Source: Deltaproteobacteria bacterium (GTDB lineage Bacteria > Myxococcota_A > Polyangia > Nannocystales > Nannocystaceae). Taken from it: a stretch of 38,859 bases of DNA. The DNA is taken from assembly GCA_022601155.1 (NCBI GenBank), contig JAHZJA010000848.1:1-38859 (forward strand). The letters are read 5' to 3'. This document shows, piece after piece, positions 1 to 11,600 of the stretch. The notes beneath the pieces were generated by a model. It did no database searches. It was not told the DNA's origin and saw only the letters and a list, made by a program, of their open reading frames with translations. Position numbers and translations under genes: made by a program. Numbering within the stretch: the stretch's first letter is position 1; the number at the start of each line of letters is the position of its first letter.

Positions 1-1509
<1,509 letters not shown>

Positions 1510-1511
1510 TC

Positions 1512-1569
1512 AACGTCATATCGTTGTATTAGTCAACGATTTGAAGTTGATGAAACGTCATTTCGTTGT
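1512..1569 (-). promoter_or_regulatory. Repeat array upstream of katG (candidate operator region)
   Basis: An AT-rich patch lies 70-125 bp upstream of the katG start. Two 16-bp near-identical copies, AACGTCATATCGTTGT (1512-1527) and AACGTCATTTCGTTGT (1554-1569), are 42 bp apart start to start, about four helical turns. Each is itself an imperfect inverted repeat (AACG...CGTT). Between them is a third inverted repeat, TCAAC-N8-GTTGA (1533-1550). The spacing and symmetry suggest binding sites for a dimeric regulator of katG, perhaps a peroxide-responsive one. The sites do not look like textbook OxyR or PerR boxes to me. Function is inferred. Confidence 0.5.
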
Positions 1570-1968
1570 TCGTTTAGACCGCCGTCGAACCCGCACGGAT
1601 CGCTGGCGCCCTCTGCGACGGACGCATGCAGAGCGGCTGCGGCTGACATGAGCGAAGCGAGCTCGCGACACCGGCGAGCGCCGAGCCGTAGTGCGTGGGA
1701 GGACGGGCATTCCAACCCTCGACGCGGATGCATCACTCCAAATCGTGGGCGGGCTCGGAGTGTGATGCGGACGAGGTGTCGTCCAGGTCGCTCCTAGGGT
1801 GATCACGGGCCGCCGCTCGTGCAGCCGTCGGCATACCCGCTCGAAATCGGACGGCGCTCTTTCTACGGGGGTCGTGCTCGCGATTCACCATCGGCGCAAG
1901 AAAACCCAGGTGAGGATTCGACGACGCCATTGGTGATCATGAGGGGCTCGTCCCGGACCACCCCGTGC
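1570..1968. other. Divergent intergenic region, no gene seen
   Basis: This lies between the divergent katG and metalloprotease genes. Short open frames exist on both strands, but they lack family resemblance and a plausible ribosome binding site. The sequence AGGTGAGG at 1908-1915 is the only Shine-Dalgarno-like stretch. It is 17-24 bases before alternative starts (GTG 1933, ATG 1939) of the protease gene, which is long for a working site. Confidence 0.5.
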
Positions 1969-4803
1969 ATGACGACAGCCCCCTTTCGTTCTGTCCTGCT
2001 CGGGGCGGTGCCACTGTTGGTCGCCCTGAGCTCGAACACCGCCGAGGCCATATCCCAGGTCCATCCGCAGGTCGCCGCCTCGACGATCCACTACCAGTGG
2101 GTCACGGTTCCGGCATTCTCCGAGTACAGCTGGGAGACCACCGAACTTAGTCCGGGCGCCGACACGGTGATGCACCTGTGGGACTGGGGGACCGGGACGG
2201 AGCAGGCCTACAACGACGACTACCAGGGGCTGCGGTCCCGCGTCAGCTTCTCCAACGACACCGGCTTCGACCGCCAGTTGCTGCTGGTGGTGCGCTCGTA
2301 CTCGACCGCCAGCCAGGGCACCGCGCGGCTGCTGGTCAACGGCTACACCCTCGCGTCGCAGATCCCCGTGGGAGGTACGCACATCGACGTGGAGAACGAC
2401 CCCGGCTATCAGCACGAGACAGCCCAGGCCCCCGGGGGGGCGACATCTCCATACTTGCTCGCGCTCAGCCCATCGCGGCACCTGGTCGACATCGACTTCA
2501 CCAGCGGGGTTGGCTATCAGGCCCGGGTCGAGCACTCCAGCACCTGGCGGGTGGTGGTGGGCACCACCTTCGGTAGCGGGCCGGTCAACCTCTATAGCAA
2601 CGACGTCGAGGCCGACAACGACGGTGACGGCCTTGGGATCGGGCTCGAGTACGACCTGGGTACTTGTGATGTCGCGGCATGGGCTCACTGCAGCGACGTC
2701 CACAACCTCCAGGACACCGATCGCGACGGGTTGTCCGACTCGGCCGAGGTCTTCGGCATCGACGATGGCTGGTATCCGCAGCACCTGGCCGCCTGGGGGG
2801 CCGACCCGCGGCACAAGGACGTGTTCGTGGAGCTGGACTGGAGCGCAGATTTCCCGGGCCAGCCGTTCACCGCGGCCGATGCCGAGGCGGCACAAGCCAT
2901 CTTCGACGAGGGGGCGGCAGCCGATCTGGTCAACCCCGATGGCATCGATGGGGTGCGGCTTCATCTCGACACCGGGGTTGCCCCCTCCAACCCCAGCCTG
3001 GCGACGCTGGTGGGCGACTGGGGGGGCGCCGGATCGGTCCCCGCGGGAACGAGCTACAAGACCGCCCCCACCCAGTACCGGGCCTTGGTTCGCAGTGGTG
3101 TGTTTCGCTATGGCCTCCTCAACCCCGGCAATGGCGGCGGCCAGGCCAAGGGCTCCCCTACGGACCGCTTCAACTGGGGCGTGACGATGAGTAACCGCTA
3201 CGTCGTCACCTTCGCCCACGAACTGGGCCATGCCTTGGGGGTCGACCACTGGGGTCACGACCAATGGGGCAAGGCCAACGGCAAGGCCAACTACCAGAGT
3301 CTGATGAGCTACACGTACTCGCAGCCGCACTTCTCCCAGGGCAGCAGCGAGGTGATCCTCGATCCGTCGTTCGTGCACGAGCAGGCGGGGATCGGGGCCG
3401 ACGCGACCTTGCTGAGCCAGTCCCCGTACGACCGCGAGATTGGCATGAACGACGAGGTCGACTGGGACTTCGACGGGACGTTCGCGGGCGGAGGCTTCGT
3501 GTCGACTCGGGGCCCGGTGACCTACGCGACAGGGGCCAGCACCAACGCGCTCGACAAGAACCGACAGGACCTGCACACCGACACGGACCTGGCCGCAACC
3601 ACGCCGTCGCTGGTGCGGGGACCAGGGGGACGACTGTACGCGTTCTACGTCGACGACGGCCGGATCTTCTACCGCCACGGACTGATGAACGGTGACCGGT
3701 GGAAGGGCTCGTGCCCGGGGGGAGACGAGCTCGGTGATGCGTGCACCACATGGAGCAGCGCGATCGAGGTCCCTACCGAGACCGACGCTCGAGGCGTGAC
3801 CGCGTTGGGCGGCGAGGAGCAGGTACTGCTCGCCTTTCGCACCGAGTACGACAGCCTGCGGACCATCGTGACCAACGGCGCGACGGGCGGGGGAACGCTG
3901 ACCGACTGGGGCGCAGAGACCTATCAGGGCGTGTACACCGACAAGGAACCCGAGGTCGACTGGATGCGCGTCGAGCCGGAGTCGTTCGACGGCTACGACA
4001 AGCTCATCGGGTTGTTCTACCGAGAAAAACAAAGTGGTGAGTACCGCTGGATGACGATGACGCACCCCGGGGCCGAGTCCGCGACCAGCCAGGGGCCCAT
4101 GCGAGACCTGTCCGGTGGCTTGCTGCACGGTACGCAGAGCCCCACGTTCACCGCCTGGCCCTACGACCCGATGACCACCGATGCGGGCACGATCTGCGGA
4201 GCCATTACCGACGTCGAGGGCAAGGTTGGCTTCTACTGCTACGACCGGCTCGCCAATCGCTTCGCGGATCTGTCGTGGAGTGCGTTCCCCACCGCGACCA
4301 AGCCCATCAGCGCGGGCAAGCCTGGGCTCGCTTTTCGCAGCTATCGCTCGTGGATCGGATTGCCTCAGTCCGGTCATGTCGAGCGCGGCGCGATGTGGCT
4401 GAGCGTCGTGGTCGCTCACCCCAAGTGGGACTACGTCAACGTATGGATCTCCGATCCGGTGAGCGACGCAGGAGGCGAGTCACTGTCCGAGATCTACTTT
4501 CCCGCCGAGCGAAGGGGGAAGTTTGGGAGCGTCTGGACCAACGCCGTCGATGGCTCGGGCCTGGCGCTCTATGACGACGCGGAGCTGGGATCGATGAAGG
4601 CTCTGTGGCTGTCGGACGAGATCAACGATGAGGACGCTGACCCCGAGGAAGACAGCGACATGGTCCGGTTCCAGCCGTTCGCCGACGGGACGTTCCGTGC
4701 GCAGCTGACCGATGGCAACGATTTCCAGGTGATGGAGCGCGGAATCTGTCGCGGCCTGGCCAGCTCCAGCTACTGCGGCCCTTCCTCGTTCGGGCTCGAC
4801 TGA
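1969..4803 (+). CDS. Secreted metzincin-like zinc metalloprotease
   Basis: Exported protein of 944 residues. The signal peptide runs about residues 1-27, ending in TAEA. The zinc site is HELGHALGVDH at residues 417-427 (two zinc His, catalytic Glu, third His), followed by a Met-turn SLMSY with Met446, so this is a metzincin-type peptidase. Before it lie two Asp-rich calcium-binding-like motifs (DNDGDGLGIG and DTDRDGLSDSAEV) and the segment HKDVFVELDW, which I recall from bacterial secreted metalloproteases of this class. After the catalytic domain are about 450 residues of Trp/Tyr/Gly-rich sequence that could be a beta-propeller or other beta domain; I cannot name it. In-frame starts at 1939 (ATG) and 1933 (GTG) are possible, but the ATG at 1969 gives the tightest signal peptide. 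The stop overlaps the next gene's potential start (TGATG at 4801-4805). Protease class is confident, substrate unknown. Confidence 0.88.
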   Translation: MTTAPFRSVLLGAVPLLVALSSNTAEAISQVHPQVAASTIHYQWVTVPAFSEYSWETTELSPGADTVMHLWDWGTGTEQAYNDDYQGLRSRVSFSNDTGFDRQLLLVVRSYSTASQGTARLLVNGYTLASQIPVGGTHIDVENDPGYQHETAQAPGGATSPYLLALSPSRHLVDIDFTSGVGYQARVEHSSTWRVVVGTTFGSGPVNLYSNDVEADNDGDGLGIGLEYDLGTCDVAAWAHCSDVHNLQDTDRDGLSDSAEVFGIDDGWYPQHLAAWGADPRHKDVFVELDWSADFPGQPFTAADAEAAQAIFDEGAAADLVNPDGIDGVRLHLDTGVAPSNPSLATLVGDWGGAGSVPAGTSYKTAPTQYRALVRSGVFRYGLLNPGNGGGQAKGSPTDRFNWGVTMSNRYVVTFAHELGHALGVDHWGHDQWGKANGKANYQSLMSYTYSQPHFSQGSSEVILDPSFVHEQAGIGADATLLSQSPYDREIGMNDEVDWDFDGTFAGGGFVSTRGPVTYATGASTNALDKNRQDLHTDTDLAATTPSLVRGPGGRLYAFYVDDGRIFYRHGLMNGDRWKGSCPGGDELGDACTTWSSAIEVPTETDARGVTALGGEEQVLLAFRTEYDSLRTIVTNGATGGGTLTDWGAETYQGVYTDKEPEVDWMRVEPESFDGYDKLIGLFYREKQSGEYRWMTMTHPGAESATSQGPMRDLSGGLLHGTQSPTFTAWPYDPMTTDAGTICGAITDVEGKVGFYCYDRLANRFADLSWSAFPTATKPISAGKPGLAFRSYRSWIGLPQSGHVERGAMWLSVVVAHPKWDYVNVWISDPVSDAGGESLSEIYFPAERRGKFGSVWTNAVDGSGLALYDDAELGSMKALWLSDEINDEDADPEEDSDMVRFQPFADGTFRAQLTDGNDFQVMERGICRGLASSSYCGPSSFGLD

Positions 4804-4844
4804 TGTCCACGCTCATCTCACTGCATCTACGCCACAGGTTCATC

Positions 4845-5348
4845 ATGCAATCCAATCGAATCCCCGCTCTTTGTTCTTCGCTGCTCGCGGCGGTCATCGC
4901 CTGCACCCCGACCGGTGAAGAGGGTCCGTTGCCGCAGCCGGAGACACTGGCCCAACTCGACACCCTGCCGGCCGAGCACCTCGGCGCGGACATGCCAGCT
5001 GCCGACTTCGGTCGAGTCGAGCCCCTCGCGACCCCCGAACCGGACCCCGAGGGGCTCGCAGGGTGCCACCAACCGCCGGACGAGGCCGTGGCCGACTCCG
5101 CGGACCAGCCCCGGGCACCCGGGGTCAATGACCCACGCTACCGCGTGATCGAAGATCAGGTGCAGGCTTCGAGAGACGCTCCTACGGACCCCTCGTCCGA
5201 GCCCTTCGCCCCGCCGCCTCCGGTGAGGCCGGAGGTCCTGGCTGCGCAGTCCCGGTACCTCGCCGAGATGGCGAAGGCGGATGTCGACGGCGGCGTCACG
5301 GCGGAGGCGCGGGCCGATCGCAAGTCCGAGATCATGGGCTCGCTGTAG
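4845..5348 (+). CDS. Small Pro-rich lipoprotein next to metalloprotease
   Basis: A 167-residue predicted lipoprotein: the start MQSNRIPALC leads into a short hydrophobic stretch and lipobox VIAC, with the anchor Cys near residue 20. The rest is rich in Pro, Glu, Asp and Ala and probably largely disordered, ending in a charged segment (YLAEMAKADVDGG, then ARADRKSEIMGSL) that may be helical. An in-frame ATG at 4803 overlaps the protease stop and would add 14 residues before the signal peptide. I prefer 4845 because it begins directly at the signal peptide, although the overlap suggests the two genes are translated together. I recognise no family. It could be a chaperone, inhibitor or anchor for the protease, but that rests on position only. 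Confidence 0.7.
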   Translation: MQSNRIPALCSSLLAAVIACTPTGEEGPLPQPETLAQLDTLPAEHLGADMPAADFGRVEPLATPEPDPEGLAGCHQPPDEAVADSADQPRAPGVNDPRYRVIEDQVQASRDAPTDPSSEPFAPPPPVRPEVLAAQSRYLAEMAKADVDGGVTAEARADRKSEIMGSL

Positions 5349-5363
5349 TCGCGGTGGTCACGG

Positions 5364-5390
5364 GTGCTCCGCGCGATTTGAGCGGAGCAC
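5364..5390. terminator. Hairpin between convergent genes
   Basis: A perfect 9-bp stem GTGCTCCGC / GCGGAGCAC with a 9-base loop lies 16 bases after the lipoprotein stop and 80 bases past the kinase stop on the other strand. There is no T-tract, so it is a candidate bidirectional transcription stop judged by position and stem strength. Confidence 0.5.
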
Positions 5391-5470
5391 GGCCGAACCG
5401 GGGGGAGACCGGTCGTCTCCGCTCCCGCGTTCGGCCTCACTGGTCGAGGCGCTTGGGTGCGCGCCGTGGC

Positions 5471-8400
5471 TCAGCGAGACGACCTCACCGTGTGGGTCGC
5501 GAGCCACTGCTCGGCCCTGGGCGCCCCGTCGTCACCGGCCGCCCCCGCGGCCTCGAAGTCCTTCAGTGCCTCCTGCACCAAGGCCTCGGCGCGCGCTCGG
5601 TCGCGTCCGGCCCCTTCGAGCGCCCACAGCGTCTCGGCCAGTACCAGGCTGGCTTCGGCGCGCTGTTCGGCGGGGATGTCCGACTGCTGACAGCGGTGCC
5701 AGGCCTGCTCCGCCAGCGGCAGCGCCTCCTGGGCGCGATCGAGCCCCAGCAGCACCATGGCGAGGTCGGCTCTGGTGGCCACGCCGTGAGGGTGTTCGGG
5801 GCCGAGGCGGGCCTCGATGGAGGCGAGGGCCGTCCGTAGCTGCGTCTCCGCGGCGGCGTATTGTCCTCGATGCAACAACACGTTGCCGAGGGTGTTCCGT
5901 GCGATGGCGACCTGGGGGTGCTCGGGGCCGAGCGCCTCGACCCTCGCACCGACCACGGCTCGTATCTCGGTCTCGGCTTCGTCGTACTGACCCTGGCGAC
6001 CCAGGGCGACGGCGAGGTTGTTCCGCGAGTTCAATACACTCGGGTGCTCCGGTCCCAGTGCGGTCGCGTTCCCGAGCGCTGCGGCCCTGTACTCCGCCTC
6101 TGCGAGTGCGTACTGCCCCCGGGCGAGCATGACGTTGCCCAGGTTGTTGCGAGCGCTGTGGACCGTGGGGTGATCGGGACCGTACCGCTCGAGCGTGGCG
6201 GTCAGCGTTGCTAGGTAGTGCTCCTGTGCCTCTGCGTATCTTCCCTGGTTGTACAAGGCATTGCCCAGTGCGCTCCGGGCATCGCTCGTGTACGGGTGGT
6301 CGAGTCCCAGGGCGCGCTCCATCACGGCGAGCGCGGCACGCATCTCGGTCTCGGCTTCGACGTGCTTGCCCTGGAAGACCAGGACCATGCCGAGGTTGTA
6401 TCGAGAGTCGGCGACGTCGGGGTGTTCGGAGCCCAGCGCTCGCGTCGTGAGCTCCAGGGCGAGACGGAACTCCGCTTCCGCTTCGTCGTGCTTGCCCAGG
6501 CGACTGAGGTCGCTACCCAGAGCATTCCGCGAGTTCGCGATCCTCAGCGGGCTGGGGCTGGGCGCGCGCTCACGCAGCGCCAGCGCGCGTCGATGCTCTT
6601 GCGCTGCTCTTTCGTACTCGCCCTCTTCCCGCAAGAGATTCGCGATCGCCGTGCGCGCGATGGCTTCTAGGACGGGATCTCCATGGGCGAGGCCGAGCAA
6701 CTGTGGCTCGAACAACGCGGCTGCGTTGGCGCGCTGTTTCAATTTGCCGGAGACCCTCATCAGGCCAACGATCGTGTGCACCATCAGTCTCCGCTGCCCC
6801 CATCGCGAGGCCTGTCCCACCGCTTTGCGTAGGACCCCTTCGGCGGCTTCATACTCGCCGAGGTGATCGAGGATGACGCCTCGGGTCAACATCAACTCGC
6901 TGAAGACGGGCCCATACTCCACGCCATCCAGTGCCGCTGCGGCCTGGTCGACCGCATGCCGGGCCGGCTGGTATCGCCCCGCCGTTCTCAGGGTCTTGGC
7001 GCGTGCCAACAGCCGCCGCGCCTCCGCGACGGCGTCGGCCTCGGCGGGGAGCGGTGGCTCGACGTCCGCCTCCAGGGCCTCGATATCGCTACAGCGCCAC
7101 AGCGGGGGCAGGTTCGCGACGAGCTCGTGTGCCTTGCGAATGACCTTCGGGTCGGCGTCGGCGAGCGTTTCTACCGTGGCAGACAGTTGGTCGGCCGCGC
7201 GGTGCAGACACGACATCCGCAGATCCATGATGCGAGGCGAGACCTCGCCGCGGACCGTCGTCGCTTCGCAGGCCTCGGTGTGCCCCTGGGTCCAGGCATC
7301 GGCGTACTCGTCCAGCGCGCCCAGCGTCCGTGCCCGTACACCATCGGCGTAGGACTCGTTGCTGTGGACGATTGCGGTCTCGACTTGGGACCGGCGCGCC
7401 TCGTCCCAGGTGCTGGAGAGGGCGTCGCGGGCTCCCGTGCATGGTGGTGTATGGGCTTCGTTCAGTGCTCTGACGGTGGTCGCCCCGAGGCCGACCGCCG
7501 CCATTGCGGCCGCCGCCAGTGTCCAGCGGTTGCGGCGACGGTGGGGATCCCACGATAGCGCGAGCAGCAGCCTCTCCATCGACGGCCAGCGCTCTTCCGG
7601 ATCGACGCAGAGCCCGCGCCGCAGCGCCTCGACCACGGTCCTGGGCACCGGGGGGGCTCGATTCGGCCAGCGAGGGGGACCTGCCAGTTTTTTCTGGTGG
7701 AGGTTGTCGACATCCCTCGCCTCGAAGGGGCGGCGTCCTGTCAGGCCCTCCCACAAGGCCACGCAGAATGCGTACTGGTCACTGCGGTCATCGGCCCCCG
7801 TGGCGGTGAACTGCTCGGGTGCCATGTACGCCGGAGTGCCCAGCACCGCTCCCGTGAGGGTCAACGTCTCGCAGGCCGAGGCGACCGAGTTCATGGCGAA
7901 GTCTGCGTCGAGCGACTCGTCGAGCTCGTGGGACGACAGTCGCGCGATGCCGAAGTCGACCACCTTCACGATGCCGTCGTCGCCGCGCATGATGTTGCTG
8001 GGCTTGAGGTCGCGGTGCACGAGCTCGGCTTGGTGTGCGGCCGCCATCCCCCGCCCCGCCTGCACGAAAGCGTCCAACACCTGAGCCCACGGCGGGTTGG
8101 TGCTCAGCCACGAGTCGAGGCTCTGCCCTCGGACATACTCCATGGCCAGATAAAACTGTGCGTTGCTCCAGCCGACCTCGTGGACCGCGACGACGTTGGG
8201 GTGGGACAGCCGGGCCAGCGCTTGTCCTTCACGCTGAAACCGTAGGCGCTCTTCGTCCGAGGGGACTACGTCTTCGAGCATGATCTTGACGGCGACCTTG
8301 CGGTCGAGCTGCTCGTCGTACGCGGCGTAGACCATGCCCATGTTTCCCCGTCCGAGGGGGGTGAGCACGCGAAACCGGCCGATGTGGAGGTCTGCGCTGG

Positions 8401-8482
8401 GCGCGTCGAACAAGCGCCGTCGGACCCGGGCCGCGATGTCGAGGGGGTCGCCCGTGGAGGGGGTCGAACTGATCTGATCCAT
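5471..8482 (-). CDS. Membrane Hanks-type Ser/Thr kinase with TPR array (copy A)
   Basis: A 1003-residue receptor-like kinase. Kinase domain at residues ~36-310: Gly loop LGRGNMGMV, Lys66 in VAVKIM, catalytic HRDLKPSN (Asp158), DFG 176-178, APE 221-223. The active-site residues are intact, so it should be an active kinase. A single hydrophobic helix at ~320-340 follows basic residues (HRRRNR), placing the C-terminal half outside the cytoplasm. That half has a ~170-residue segment with four cysteines (348, 405, 425, 464), then about seven 42-residue kinesin-light-chain-like TPR units (consensus like LGPEHPxVAxxRNNLG) and a helical tail. The start MDQISS matches the paralogue downstream on this strand (8698-11700), whose start is MDQTIG, and the bases just upstream are also conserved. 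It is probably a second-generation duplicate of that gene. The signal sensed is unknown; TPRs usually bind proteins or peptides. Confidence 0.95.
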   Translation of the reverse strand: MDQISSTPSTGDPLDIAARVRRRLFDAPSADLHIGRFRVLTPLGRGNMGMVYAAYDEQLDRKVAVKIMLEDVVPSDEERLRFQREGQALARLSHPNVVAVHEVGWSNAQFYLAMEYVRGQSLDSWLSTNPPWAQVLDAFVQAGRGMAAAHQAELVHRDLKPSNIMRGDDGIVKVVDFGIARLSSHELDESLDADFAMNSVASACETLTLTGAVLGTPAYMAPEQFTATGADDRSDQYAFCVALWEGLTGRRPFEARDVDNLHQKKLAGPPRWPNRAPPVPRTVVEALRRGLCVDPEERWPSMERLLLALSWDPHRRRNRWTLAAAAMAAVGLGATTVRALNEAHTPPCTGARDALSSTWDEARRSQVETAIVHSNESYADGVRARTLGALDEYADAWTQGHTEACEATTVRGEVSPRIMDLRMSCLHRAADQLSATVETLADADPKVIRKAHELVANLPPLWRCSDIEALEADVEPPLPAEADAVAEARRLLARAKTLRTAGRYQPARHAVDQAAAALDGVEYGPVFSELMLTRGVILDHLGEYEAAEGVLRKAVGQASRWGQRRLMVHTIVGLMRVSGKLKQRANAAALFEPQLLGLAHGDPVLEAIARTAIANLLREEGEYERAAQEHRRALALRERAPSPSPLRIANSRNALGSDLSRLGKHDEAEAEFRLALELTTRALGSEHPDVADSRYNLGMVLVFQGKHVEAETEMRAALAVMERALGLDHPYTSDARSALGNALYNQGRYAEAQEHYLATLTATLERYGPDHPTVHSARNNLGNVMLARGQYALAEAEYRAAALGNATALGPEHPSVLNSRNNLAVALGRQGQYDEAETEIRAVVGARVEALGPEHPQVAIARNTLGNVLLHRGQYAAAETQLRTALASIEARLGPEHPHGVATRADLAMVLLGLDRAQEALPLAEQAWHRCQQSDIPAEQRAEASLVLAETLWALEGAGRDRARAEALVQEALKDFEAAGAAGDDGAPRAEQWLATHTVRSSR

Positions 8483-8632
8483 GGACTGGCGTCGATTCGT
8501 CGGGAGCACGAGCGGCGGATGCCGTCGGCTCGATTGCGAGCGCGATTGCGATACGACGACGGTCCATCGATACGAGGGCCAGCGCCTGCGAACCGAGGCG
8601 CACCAACACTCACGGCGGAGCCGCTCTACATT

Positions 8633-8662
8633 TTGGACACCAGCTCGGGTTCGGCTTCCGAC
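8633..8662 (-). promoter_or_regulatory. Conserved upstream element of kinase copy A
   Basis: This ~30-bp block about 150 bases upstream of kinase A matches a block upstream of kinase B (11896-11925). On the plus strand both begin TTGGACACCA and end CTTCCGAC or CCTTCCGAC, with a few differences in between. The sequence around it has diverged, so the block may be a retained promoter or operator. The only other matching upstream stretch I see is the ~20 bases directly before the two ATGs. Confidence 0.4.
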
Positions 8663-8697
8663 ACTCGCGTGACAAATGGCTCGACTCGATGGCCTGT

Positions 8698-11600
8698 CTA
8701 GGAGCCCGCGGGGTGGGTCGCGAGCCACTGCTCGAGGTGCTGCGTCTTGTCGCCCACCGCTCCCATCCCGCGGAAGGACTGTAGGGCGTCTTCGGCGAGG
8801 GCTCGGGCACGCGCCCGGTCGCGCTGCGGCGATTCCACCGTCCACAGGGCCCGAGCCAGCACGGAGGCGGCGTCGGCCTCGGCGTCCTCGGGCGTGTCGT
8901 CGCGGCGGTGCCGTTGCCATGCCAGCTCCGCCAGCGGCAGTGCCTCGCTCGCGCGGCCGAGGTCGCACAGCGTGTCGGCGAGGGTCGACCTCACCTGGGC
9001 TACCTGCGGATGGTCGGATCCGACGGCGTCTTCACTCGTGGCGAGCGCGATCCGAAGCTGTGCCTCCGCTTCCTCGTGCTTGCCTTGCCCGTGCAGCATG
9101 ACGCCCAGCGAGTGCGTTGCGATTCCGGTTCTGGGGTGCTTTGGGCCGAGCACCTCCCGCCAGACCTCCAGCACCTTGCGGATCTCGGTCTCGGCATCTT
9201 CGTACTTGCCCTGCCGCTCCAGCGCCACGGCGAGGTTGTTTCGCGAGATCACCACGACCATGTGCTCGGGGCCCAGGCGCTCCAGTTTCGCGGCGAGCGA
9301 GCTCCGGTACAGGGCCTCGGCCTCCGCGAAGCGTCCGTTGGCGATCATGATGCCGGCCAGGTTCTCCCGGTCTTTGGCCACCCTGGGGTGAGCCGGGCCC
9401 AGCACGGACTCGTTGATCCTCAGCGCGGCCTGGTACTCGGCCTCGGCTTCGGAGTACTTGCCCTGGTCGAACAACGTGTGGCCCAGTGAGCTCCGGGCGT
9501 TGGTCGTGTCGAGATGGTCGGGCCCGACCGCGTGCTCGAGTCCGGCCAGTGCCGCGCGAGCCTCGAACTCCGCCTCGTCGTGCTTGCCCTGCGACCGCAA
9601 GGCGATGCCGAGGTTGTGCCGGCACTCGGCGACCTCGGGGTGCTGGAAGCCCAGCGCCCCCGCCGTGAGCTCCAACGAGGCACGAAACTCCGCTTCCGCC
9701 TCTGCGTACTTGCCCAGCTCGTTCAAGATGGCTCCGAGCCGCTTGCGCGATCTCGCGAGGACGACCGGGTCGGGAGCGGGCACGCTGTGTTCGAGTGCGA
9801 GCACCTGCCGGGCTTCGGCCTCGGCCGCCTCGAACTCGCGGCGCTGGGAGAGCAAGGCGACGATGGCTGATCTCGCCACCGCTGCCTGGGACGCCTCGCC
9901 GTCGGCCAGCCCACGAAGCAGGGGCTCGAACAGCGCAACGGCCTCGACGCGCTCCTGCGAACCACCGACGACCCTGACCAGACCACCGAGCGCAGTCGCC
10001 ATCAGCCTGGGCTGCTGCCGCTGGGAGGTGTATCGGATGGCCTCCAGCAGGGCTCGCTCGGCGGCTTCGTTCTGCCCGAGGTCTTCGAGCACGCCCCCGC
10101 GAACGAGATTGATCTCCGCCAGGACCGGGCGGTAGGTCACACCATGCAGGACCTCGGCCGCCTCGTTGACCGCATCGCGGGCGGGCTCGTAGCGCCCGGC
10201 GGTTCTCGAGCTCTTGGCACGGGCCAACAACTGTCGGGCGAGATCGACGGCAGCGGCCTCGGCCGGCAGCGGCGGCTCGCCCTCGGCCTCCAGCGCCTCG
10301 ATGTCCGCACATCGCAACAGTGGCGGCAGGTTCGAGGTGAGCCGATGCGCCTTGCGTACGACGTCCGCGTCGGCATCGGCGAGGGTGTCGACCGTGGCCG
10401 ACAGCTGGTTGGCTGCGCGGTGAAGGCACGACATGCGCAGGTCCATGACTCGAGGCGACTGCTCGCCGCGGATCGTCGTGGCCTCGCACGCCTCGGTGTG
10501 CGCCGTGGTCCAGGCATCCGCGTAGTCGTCGATCGCGGCGAGGGTTCTCGATCGCACGCCCTCGGCATACGAGGCGTCGGCGCCTGCGATCGCGGTCTCG
10601 ACGTCGGACCGTCGCGCTTCATCCCAAACGCCGGTCAGCGATGCACGGGCTCCACTGCACTGCGGCGTGCTGCCCTCGTTCCACGCATTCACGGTCGTCG
10701 CTCCCAGGCCGACCACCGCCAGCACGGCCACGGCGAGCGTTCGGTTGTTGCGGCGGCGCTGGGGATCCCACGATAGCGCGGCGAGTAGCTCGTCCATCGA
10801 TGGCCAGCGCTCGAGCGGATCGACCGAGAGTCCGCGTCGCAGCGCCTCGACGACGACCTTCGGGACCGGAGCCGCCCGGTTCGGCCAGCGGGGGGGACCC
10901 CCGAGCTTGACCCCAAGCAGCGAGTCGATGTCCTGTGCGTCGAACGGGCGGTGCCCCGTGAGCCCCTCCCACAGCGCGACGCAGAAGGCGTACTGATCGC
11001 TCCGGTCATCGGCCCCCGTGGATGTGAACTGCTCGGGCGCCATGTAGACCGGCGTTCCCAGCACCACTCCGGTGCGGGTCAGCGTCTCGCACGCGGAGAT
11101 GAGCGAGCTGGAGGCCGAGGTCACGTCGAGTGACTCTTCGAACTCGTTGGGCGTGAGCCGGGCGATGCCGAAATCGACGACCTTCACCGCGCCCTCGTCG
11201 CTGCGCATGATGTTGCTGGGCTTGAGGTCCCGATGCACGAGGTCGGCCCGGTGTGCGGCGGCCAGCCCCCGCCCGGCTTGTACGAAGGCGTCCAATATCT
11301 GGTGCCACGCGGGCTTGGTCGTCAGCCATCGATCGAGGCTCTCGCCTCGCACGTACTCCATGGCCAGGTAAAACTGCCCGTTACTCGAGCCGACTTCGTG
11401 GACGGCGACGACGTTGGGGTGCGAGAGCCGAGCTAGGGCTTGGCCCTCACGTTGGAACCGCAGACGATCTTCTTCCCAGGGGAGCGCGTCATCGAGCATG
11501 ACCTTGACCGCGACCTTGCGGTCCAGCTGCTCGTCGTACGCCGCGTAGACCATGCCCATGTTGCCCTGGCCCAGTGGCTCGAGCACACGGAACCGGCCAA

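Noticed and set aside
1885-4419. Long open frame antisense to the metalloprotease
   Set aside because: A by-product of high third-position GC on the real gene; its sequence is Val/Arg/Gly-rich with no family resemblance. Similar antisense frames over the SLC12-like gene and in the valS region were rejected for the same reason.
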